Below are positions 1 through 4,398 of a stretch of 6,561 nucleotides of DNA, in pieces; positions within the stretch are counted from its first letter, which is position 1, and every line of letters begins with the position of its first letter. Source of the stretch: an uncultured Clostridia bacterium (lineage in GTDB: Bacteria; Bacillota; Clostridia; Oscillospirales; Oscillospiraceae); contig CAMWQV010000121.1 in the NCBI GenBank assembly GCA_947176425.1, positions 1-6,561 on the forward strand. The letters run 5' to 3'. The notes beneath the pieces were generated by a model, which was given only the letters and a program-made list of their open reading frames with translations, searched no databases and was not told the DNA's origin. The position numbers and the translations under genes are program-made.

Positions 1-66
1 GTTATATATACATAAATTTATGCACTTTGCTGATTATAGGGAAATTCAAAAAATTTTGTCCGAAAA

Positions 67-101
67 TGTCCCGCTCATTACATGTATCTAGTGAGGGGAC
101 A
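67..101 (+). promoter_or_regulatory. Leader hairpin or operator-like inverted repeat abutting the ribosome binding site
   Basis: The arms TGTCCC (67-72) plus CTCATTA (74-80) pair with TAGTGAG (89-95) plus GGGACA (96-101). This gives 13 pairs, one of them G-U, with a single bulged G at 73 and an 8-base loop at 81-88. The last base of the right arm is the first base of the AGGAGGTG ribosome binding site (101-108) of the gene at 113. The sequence to its left (1-60) is AT-rich and also carries a TGTCC at 57-61, so TGTCC occurs twice, 10 bases apart. The structure could be an RNA hairpin that affects ribosome access or a dyad for a DNA-binding regulator; the sequence alone does not decide. I could not place a convincing -35/-10 pair here. 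Confidence 0.45.
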
Positions 102-112
102 GGAGGTGAGGC

Positions 113-1027
113 ATGAACAAGCCTGGTGGTAAACAGCGCGGGAAACCGTCAAATTATTCCTCTGATGACGGCAATGCGTTTTCGATGATGCTGGAGGCCA
201 TGTCTGTTGATGAGCTGACCGGCGCATTGGACGAGGCGATGGAAAATATGACAGAGAAAAATTATGATCCCGCATTGATCGACGCATATCTTGACGCGCT
301 GGACCGCAAAGACCCTATGCCGGAATTTCCAGACGCTGAAACCGCTTATGCCAGTTTCCAACAGAGACTGATGATAATGCATCCGGGATACGGAAAAAAG
401 ACGGCGCGGCCTGTCCGCCGGGTCTGGCGTGTCGGGCTGGCTGCTGTTCTTACAATCGTCTGTATGCTTGGATGTATGGCCGTTGCGCAGGCGGCAGGAT
501 TGGATGTTTTTGGCGCAATGGCCCGCTGGACAGACGAGGTATTCAGCTTTGGCGAAATTTGGTCCGATGGTGCGGAGGATGTTCCAAAAAATGCGGCCCC
601 GGAACATACTTCCAATGAGAGTGACGGCAAGACGGAGTTTACATCACTTCAAGAAGCATTGGACGCATATGGTATAACAGAAGTTTCCGAACCGGCGTGG
701 ATTCCAGAAGGATATATACTCGATAACATAGAAACGCTCTGTATGCCTGACGGAACTCTGTGGCATTTATCGGCGGAGTATACGGACGGAACCAATTTTT
801 TGCAGTTTGAGGTCGAAAGCTACTGGGATGAGCCAAACGCACAAACTGAAAAAACAAACGCGCCTGCGGAAATATTTTTGGTCAATGACACTATGGTTTA
901 TTTACTCGAAAACATTAACAACAATGCGGCGGTATGGGCGACGGAACACTATGAATGCTTTATTGGCGGTGCAGTTAAAAAAAGCGAACTGCGGCAGATG
1001 GTTCTTTCCGCCTATGCAAATATGTAG
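113..1027 (+). CDS. Single-pass membrane protein with DUF4367-like extracellular domain (anti-sigma-factor-like)
   Basis: This 304-aa protein has a cytoplasmic acidic, helical N-terminal region (residues 1-98), a basic patch (KKTARPVRRVWR, about 95-106), one hydrophobic membrane segment (about 107-128) and an extracellular C-terminal part. The latter contains PAWIPEGY (194-201), close to the W(L/I)PEGY signature I associate with DUF4367, which in Bacillota often occurs in anti-sigma or sigma-associated membrane proteins. The N-terminal region lacks the HxxxCxxC zinc-binding motif of classical ZAS anti-sigma factors. The start is set by AGGAGGTG at 101-108, six bases from AGGAGG to the ATG. 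The next gene begins 14 bases after the stop, so they are probably co-transcribed. A partner sigma factor, if it exists, would lie left of the window. The membrane topology and DUF4367 likeness are fairly clear; the anti-sigma role is inference. Confidence 0.75.
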   Translation: MNKPGGKQRGKPSNYSSDDGNAFSMMLEAMSVDELTGALDEAMENMTEKNYDPALIDAYLDALDRKDPMPEFPDAETAYASFQQRLMIMHPGYGKKTARPVRRVWRVGLAAVLTIVCMLGCMAVAQAAGLDVFGAMARWTDEVFSFGEIWSDGAEDVPKNAAPEHTSNESDGKTEFTSLQEALDAYGITEVSEPAWIPEGYILDNIETLCMPDGTLWHLSAEYTDGTNFLQFEVESYWDEPNAQTEKTNAPAEIFLVNDTMVYLLENINNNAAVWATEHYECFIGGAVKKSELRQMVLSAYANM

Positions 1028-1041
1028 TGAGGGGGTGAACA

Positions 1042-1458
1042 TTGTTGAAAAAAGTGATGCACAATATGGCGCTGTTTCTTGTGTTCTCCTTAATTTTGTC
1101 GGCTACTGCCTTCGCTATGGAATCCAGAGCAAGTGTAAGAATTAAGCGATATTCTGCCGATCTATCTGCGGGAGATGACGGAAAACTATATATACTTTTT
1201 TCCGTCACAGCCAGCAGTACTATGGATGTTATTGGAGCCAGCAAAATTGATATCCAACAGAATAATGACTCCCGCTGGGTTACAGAGTGTACGCTAACCG
1301 TTAAAGACACACCGGCGATGCAGACCAGTAATGCCACAAGATATTCTGCATCAATTCCCTACGAACCCGACTATCCTAATGCTGATTATCGCGCTGTGGT
1401 CACATTTTATGCGGAGGATAGTTCCGGTTCGAGTACGGCGCAGACAGTAGCCAAATAA
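1042..1458 (+). CDS. Small secreted protein, DUF6147-like
   Basis: This encodes 138 aa from a TTG start. The site GAGGGGGTG (1030-1037) sits a normal distance before TTG 1042; TTG 1045 is equally possible, while ATG 1057 is less well spaced. A signal peptide is evident: KK near the start, a hydrophobic core at residues 10-22 and a likely signal peptidase I site after AFA (25). The mature part (about 113 aa) looks like a compact beta-rich domain with alternating polar and hydrophobic segments. The stretches STMDVIGASKI (59-69) and VVTFYAEDSSGS (119-130) resemble, from memory, small exported clostridial proteins grouped as DUF6147; no biochemical role is known to me. There is no lipobox, LPXTG or second membrane segment, so it is probably released or loosely wall-associated. 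Its tight spacing behind the DUF4367-like gene suggests shared transcription. Family assignment is tentative; the gene and its export are well supported. Confidence 0.72.
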   Translation: MLKKVMHNMALFLVFSLILSATAFAMESRASVRIKRYSADLSAGDDGKLYILFSVTASSTMDVIGASKIDIQQNNDSRWVTECTLTVKDTPAMQTSNATRYSASIPYEPDYPNADYRAVVTFYAEDSSGSSTAQTVAK

Positions 1459-1509
1459 GTCATAACGACGATAACTGTCCTGTGAAAATTTATTCCGATG
1501 GATAAATGC

Positions 1510-1533
1510 GAAGCAATCAGACTTAATTGCTTC
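1510..1533 (+). repeat. Short inverted repeat between two secreted-protein genes
   Basis: GAAGCAAT (1510-1517) and ATTGCTTC (1526-1533) form a perfect 8-base stem around an 8-base loop, in the 116-base gap between the genes ending at 1458 and starting at 1575. No T-run follows; the next bases are CATATATCCCCC. It is therefore a poor intrinsic terminator and may be an RNA structure or a binding site. Its right arm overlaps the possible -35 element of the next gene. Confidence 0.35.
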
Positions 1534-1555
1534 CATATATCCCCCATTTAATAAT
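1527..1555 (+). promoter_or_regulatory. Possible sigma-A-type promoter for the Cys-rich secreted protein
   Basis: TTGCTT (1527-1532) and AATAAT (1550-1555) are 17 bases apart. The -10 differs from TATAAT at one position; the -35 matches TTGACA at only three. A transcript would start near 1562, leaving a very short leader whose first bases include the AGTAGGT ribosome binding site (1562-1568). This is plausible but weak; read-through from upstream is the alternative. Confidence 0.25.
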
Positions 1556-1574
1556 TTTGAAAGTAGGTAACTTT

Positions 1575-1934
1575 ATGAAACGTTTAATGAGTGTTTTATG
1601 TGCGGCGGTCATGATGTGTTCGGTTCTCAGCCCGGCGGCCCTGGCAAGCGAGAGTCAGATAACTCCGCGTATTGCCAGTTGCAGTAGTTGCGGCGGCAGT
1701 TGCAGCCGTATATATATAAAGAGAAACCCATATGGTCGGGTAATAGGCGGCTGCAATGGCGGTGGACGGCATTACTATGCGGAAGAAGGAGAGCAATGGG
1801 TCTGTGACTATTGTTCTAATGTTGAATACGAGAACATTAAAACTGGGCATTACTGTTCTGGATCAAGTGATAATAATTATAAACCGCATTATTGCTTGGG
1901 CTCTTGTGGTTGTAACGACCCGTACGGCGATTGA
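1575..1934 (+). CDS. Small cysteine-rich secreted protein of unknown function
   Basis: This encodes 119 aa from the ATG at 1575, preceded by an imperfect ribosome binding site AGTAGGT (1562-1568). A TTG further up in frame (1527) lies in an inverted-repeat arm, and starting there would put 16 extra residues before the signal peptide, so I reject it. Residues 1-24 are a signal peptide with a likely cleavage site after ALA (24). The mature part of about 95 aa holds ten cysteines: CSSC (36-39), C43, C60, CDYC (77-80), C94, C107, C111 and C113. The CxxC pairs suggest metal-binding knuckles or disulfides; export favours disulfides, but neither is shown. The protein is also rich in Gly, Ser, Tyr and Asn. 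The ITPRIASC region after the cleavage site resembles other small exported proteins of gut clostridia that I remember only as uncharacterised. It could be a surface or secreted peptide; no bacteriocin maturation genes are nearby. Function unknown. Confidence 0.7.
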   Translation: MKRLMSVLCAAVMMCSVLSPAALASESQITPRIASCSSCGGSCSRIYIKRNPYGRVIGGCNGGGRHYYAEEGEQWVCDYCSNVEYENIKTGHYCSGSSDNNYKPHYCLGSCGCNDPYGD

Positions 1935-1950
1935 AAATTTTTGAACCGGA

Positions 1951-1966
1951 AATACTGAGCAGTATT
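1951..1966 (+). repeat. Small perfect inverted repeat
   Basis: AATACT (1951-1956) and AGTATT (1961-1966) pair perfectly around GAGC, 17 bases after the stop of the Cys-rich gene. It is the first of four inverted repeats in this gap. It has no T-run behind it, and its last two bases are shared with the next repeat. Confidence 0.4.
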
Positions 1967-1994
1967 GCTTTAAAGCCCGCGCTAATTAAAGCAA
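1965..1994 (+). repeat. Inverted repeat with a 12-pair stem
   Basis: TTGCTTTAA (1965-1973) pairs with TTAAAGCAA (1986-1994). Inside it, AGC (1974-1976) pairs with GCT (1981-1983) around the tetraloop CCGC, with AA (1984-1985) bulged. The stem is good, but the nearest T-run is 12 bases further on (2006-2010). It is therefore not a typical intrinsic terminator, although it could protect or shape the 3' end of the upstream transcript. Confidence 0.45.
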
Positions 1995-1999
1995 ACGTT

Positions 2000-2036
2000 A
2001 TGCTATTTTTCTATCAGGACCTGTAGTAAATAGCAT
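2000..2036 (+). repeat. Long imperfect dyad, hairpin or operator-like
   Basis: ATGCTATTT (2000-2008) and AAATAGCAT (2028-2036) are perfect complements. The sequence between them continues the symmetry imperfectly: CTATCAGG on the left, CCTGTAG on the right, meeting at the centre. Near-perfect symmetry down to the centre fits a DNA operator for a dimeric regulator at least as well as an RNA hairpin. It lies about 105 bases before the lipoprotein gene start. Confidence 0.4.
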
Positions 2037-2053
2037 TACACGAACCCAGCATA

Positions 2054-2107
2054 AGCAAACTAAAGGATTACACAGAGGCAATGGATGTGTGATCCTTTAG
2101 TTTTGCT
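2054..2107 (+). terminator. Terminator-like hairpin before the lipoprotein operon
   Basis: The left arm 2054-2074 and the right arm 2086-2107 pair almost completely: 21 pairs including one G-U (2069 with 2091), with one extra base in the right arm's TTTT run, around an 11-base loop. The 3' side of the stem contains TTTAGTTTTG and is followed by TTGTTTATT, which gives the U-rich end expected of an intrinsic terminator. It probably ends transcripts from the Cys-rich gene side. It sits 22 bases before the ribosome binding site of the next gene, so it could instead act in that gene's leader as an attenuator if transcription starts upstream of it. Confidence 0.65.
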
Positions 2108-2114
2108 TGTTTAT

Positions 2115-2120
2115 TATAAA
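2115..2120 (+). promoter_or_regulatory. Possible -10 element for the lipoprotein operon
   Basis: TATAAA (2115-2120) lies just after the terminator-like hairpin and before the AGGAG site (2130-2134). No good -35 is found 16-18 bases upstream, where the hairpin's right arm lies. If used, the leader would be very short. Weak; listed because no better promoter is visible close to the gene. Confidence 0.2.
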
Positions 2121-2140
2121 CATCAAATGAGGAGAACGAT

Positions 2141-4393
2141 ATGAAAAAGTTTAGCATTCTGCTTGTCATCGCAGCATTGATACTGACCTCCTGTGGGGGC
2201 AAACCAGAAGAAACAACCCTTGTCTCCTACGGAACGGAACTTTTTGACCCAAACATTGCCTATGATGAATTTATTGATGGATGCGCCGGAGATACGGACG
2301 GAAAAGTCTATCTGGCAGTCAATCAGATCAATGACGAAGCGGAACCCCACAGCTTTATCTACAGCATAGGGGAAGACGGTATGCCGCAAAAAATTCTTTC
2401 CGGGGACAGCTATCTGGAGGACGGTATCAGCGCATTCGTGCAGATACAATCGCTGCAAGCAGACAGCGGCGGTTCCCTCTGGCTCACCGGCAGAGCGTTC
2501 GGGGGTGGGCTGGCCTATGAGACCTATGATTTTCTGTGGTGTATAGACGGGACAGGAGAATCAAAGGAAAAATATAATTTGACAAAAATAACCGCCGAAC
2601 TGCCAATCGAAAAAATAGACGGTGCCGTCATGGACAGCAGCAAATGGCTGTATTTAGTTTCCGGCGAGTCTGTTTTCGCGCTGAACCACTGGCAGAAATA
2701 TCAATTCACGCTGGACGCCGGAAAAAACGCGGTGCCGGTCCGTTTTGGAGACGGCGGAACGGGATTCTTTATTTCAGACGGCGAGACAGACACAATACGG
2801 ACGATAGACCAGGAGACGCAGGACTGGGGGCAGACATACGAACTTCCCGAAAACTGCTCTGCCGTTTATCCGGGAAACAGAGACTATCTGTTTTTCTGCA
2901 ATGCCGGAGGTACGCTGCAAGGCTGGAATGCGGAAACGGGTTCTTTTGTGCCGCTGATGAATTGGCTTGATACAGGAATCAATACTTCGGCGCTGCTGGG
3001 CTTTTCTATCCAGGAGGACGGAAAAATCATAGGGCCTGTCTATGAAAATCTAACCGCACAGATAGCGGTCCTGACGCCCGGCGCGGAGAATGTGGAAAAG
3101 ACCGTGCTGACGCTTGTCGGGGTTGGCAGCGATTACTATATCAGAAAATATGTGGCGGAATTTAACCGAACAAGCACTACCTGCCGTATAGTTTACAAGA
3201 CATATTACAGACAGACTGGCGCATGGTTCTCTGAAGGAGAATATAAGCAGGGGCTCCAGCGGCTCATGACGGAGATTGCTGCGGGAGACGTTCCCGACCT
3301 GCTGGATATAGACGATTTGCCGTTCCAGCGGTATGGCACGCTGGGGATGCTGGAGGACCTGTGGCCTTATATCGAAAACGACCCGGAACTGGGCCGGGCC
3401 GGCGTTATGGAACATGTGCTGGAGTGCGCGGAACAGGACGGAAAACTCTATACTGTATTCAATACATTTTCTATGGGCGGTGTTGTTGGCGCGAAGTCTG
3501 TGGCAGGCGACCGGCTTGGCTGGACGTTTGAGGAATTTTTGGACCTGTTTGAGTCGATGCCGGAGGGCACTTCCGTCTTTTGGCCGGAGACGGCAAAAAT
3601 AGAATTGTTATATGATATTGTGACGGAAGACCTGGACAGTTATATTGATTGGGAGACTGGAACCTGTTCCTTTGACAGCGAAGACTTCAAAACGATCCTG
3701 TCTTTCTGCAATACAGCGGGGGCAGAGATCGGAGACCCGTCCTACCCGTACTTATCATACTACCGCACAGATGAGCCGCAGTTGCTTAACTCTCTGATAG
3801 CAGATAGAAAGATGATGCTGCATCAGCTCGGTTTATGGAACTTTATGGCACTTCAGAGCGCTGAAAAAATGTTTGGAGAAGAGGTCAGCTTTATTGGGTA
3901 TCCCACAAGAGACGGAAGCTACGGCAGCAGCTTCGGCGTCGGAAGTACTGTCGCCATGACCTCCGCCTGTAAGGACAAGGAGGGCGCATGGGAATTTTTG
4001 CGGATGTTTCTTCTGGAACAGCCGGAGTTCAAGAGTTCTGTTGACTATTTCAACACAAGCTTTCCGGTCAACCGCAAGGGGTTTGAATATCTTTGGGAGA
4101 TGTCCAGCACACCTGAGTATTTACCGGACGGGACAGAGATACCAAAGTTTTCCGAGGGCGGTTATGGATATGACGGCAGCGAAGTTTTAGACTACCTCGC
4201 CTCGCCCCAGAGACATTACGACCAAGTCATGGAAATCTACAACGCTACAAATTCCATAACTTGGGATGACGACGATCTGTGGAATATCGTCAGCGAACAG
4301 GCGCAGGTGTATTTTGCCGGGGACCGCTCCCTAGACGAAACCGCAAAGATGATTCAGAACCGGGCGGAGCTGTATGTCAGTGAAAGGATGTAA
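2141..4393 (+). CDS. Lipoprotein: beta-propeller-like region fused to an ABC-transporter solute-binding domain (copy 1)
   Basis: This 750-aa protein has AGGAG (2130-2134) six bases before its ATG. Residues 1-18 are a lipoprotein signal with lipobox LTSC, so Cys18 would be lipidated and the protein held on the outer face of the membrane. Residues about 25-318 contain repeated strand-turn units typical of beta-propellers: DTDGKVYLAV (51-60), IYSIGEDG (73-80), GGSLWLTG (110-117), WLYLVSGESVFALN (169-182) and GGTLQGWNAETG (256-267). From about 320 onward it matches the layout of family 1-like extracellular solute-binding proteins: a first strand and helix (321-343), LQRLMTEIAAGDVPDLLDI (372-390), a WTFEEFLDLFE helix (461-471), and late GAWEFLRMFLL (615-625) and FPVNRKGF (641-648). 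At 750 aa it is much longer than the usual 400-550, explained by the extra N-terminal part. The ligand is unknown; sugars or oligosaccharides are typical for the family. No permease or ATPase gene is in view. A near-identical paralogue follows after five bases. Confidence 0.85.
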   Translation: MKKFSILLVIAALILTSCGGKPEETTLVSYGTELFDPNIAYDEFIDGCAGDTDGKVYLAVNQINDEAEPHSFIYSIGEDGMPQKILSGDSYLEDGISAFVQIQSLQADSGGSLWLTGRAFGGGLAYETYDFLWCIDGTGESKEKYNLTKITAELPIEKIDGAVMDSSKWLYLVSGESVFALNHWQKYQFTLDAGKNAVPVRFGDGGTGFFISDGETDTIRTIDQETQDWGQTYELPENCSAVYPGNRDYLFFCNAGGTLQGWNAETGSFVPLMNWLDTGINTSALLGFSIQEDGKIIGPVYENLTAQIAVLTPGAENVEKTVLTLVGVGSDYYIRKYVAEFNRTSTTCRIVYKTYYRQTGAWFSEGEYKQGLQRLMTEIAAGDVPDLLDIDDLPFQRYGTLGMLEDLWPYIENDPELGRAGVMEHVLECAEQDGKLYTVFNTFSMGGVVGAKSVAGDRLGWTFEEFLDLFESMPEGTSVFWPETAKIELLYDIVTEDLDSYIDWETGTCSFDSEDFKTILSFCNTAGAEIGDPSYPYLSYYRTDEPQLLNSLIADRKMMLHQLGLWNFMALQSAEKMFGEEVSFIGYPTRDGSYGSSFGVGSTVAMTSACKDKEGAWEFLRMFLLEQPEFKSSVDYFNTSFPVNRKGFEYLWEMSSTPEYLPDGTEIPKFSEGGYGYDGSEVLDYLASPQRHYDQVMEIYNATNSITWDDDDLWNIVSEQAQVYFAGDRSLDETAKMIQNRAELYVSERM
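2321..3398 (+). repeat. 1,078-base perfect direct repeat, copy A
   Basis: Compared line by line, this stretch is identical to 4582-5659 (constant offset 2261). It covers residues 61-419 of the first lipoprotein: most of the propeller-like region and about the first 100 residues of the solute-binding domain. To its left, 2192-2320 differs from the paralogue at eight positions (2206, 2233, 2236, 2258, 2275, 2277, 2278, 2320). The first mismatch on the right is at 3399, and about a dozen more follow within 100 bases. Confidence 0.95.
4214..4258 (+). repeat. 45-base perfect direct repeat near the 3' end, copy A
   Basis: Identical to 6466-6510, now at offset 2252 because the second gene lacks three codons just before it. 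It encodes HYDQVMEIYNATNSI. The surrounding 3' sequence of the two genes is clearly diverged, so this is either a second short conversion patch or a functionally constrained segment. Confidence 0.85.
4384..4388 (+). promoter_or_regulatory. Weak ribosome binding site inside the end of the preceding gene
   Basis: AAGGA lies in the last codons of the first lipoprotein gene, ten bases before the ATG at 4399. It is the only Shine-Dalgarno-like sequence near that start. With just five bases between stop (4391-4393) and start, translation of the second gene is likely helped by coupling to the first. Confidence 0.4.
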
Positions 4394-4398
4394 AAAAT

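Noticed and set aside
807..1145. Plus-strand frame of 112 codons bridging the first two genes
   Set aside because: It overlaps the 3' end of the DUF4367-like gene and the start of the secreted-protein gene, both far better supported by export signals and ribosome binding sites.
1527..1574. In-frame TTG at 1527 as start of the Cys-rich protein
   Set aside because: It would place 16 residues before a clean signal peptide that begins at ATG 1575 with its own AGTAGGT site.
1575..1934. Cys-rich peptide as a bacteriocin or lanthipeptide precursor
   Set aside because: It has a normal Sec signal peptide rather than a double-glycine or lanthipeptide leader, and no modification, immunity or dedicated export genes are present in the window.
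2123..2458. Minus-strand open frame of 111 codons, echoed at 4435-4719
   Set aside because: It is antisense to the start of each lipoprotein gene; its duplication merely follows the tandem repeat. No ribosome binding site or recognisable product.
2644..2970. Plus-strand 108-codon frame, repeated identically at 4905-5231
   Set aside because: It lies inside the lipoprotein frame, has Arg-rich shadow composition, and its identity comes from the 1,078-base repeat rather than from selection on this frame.
3050..3415. Minus-strand frame of 121 codons and its counterpart at 5311-5697
   Set aside because: Antisense shadow of the solute-binding region; no start signals and no recognisable domain.
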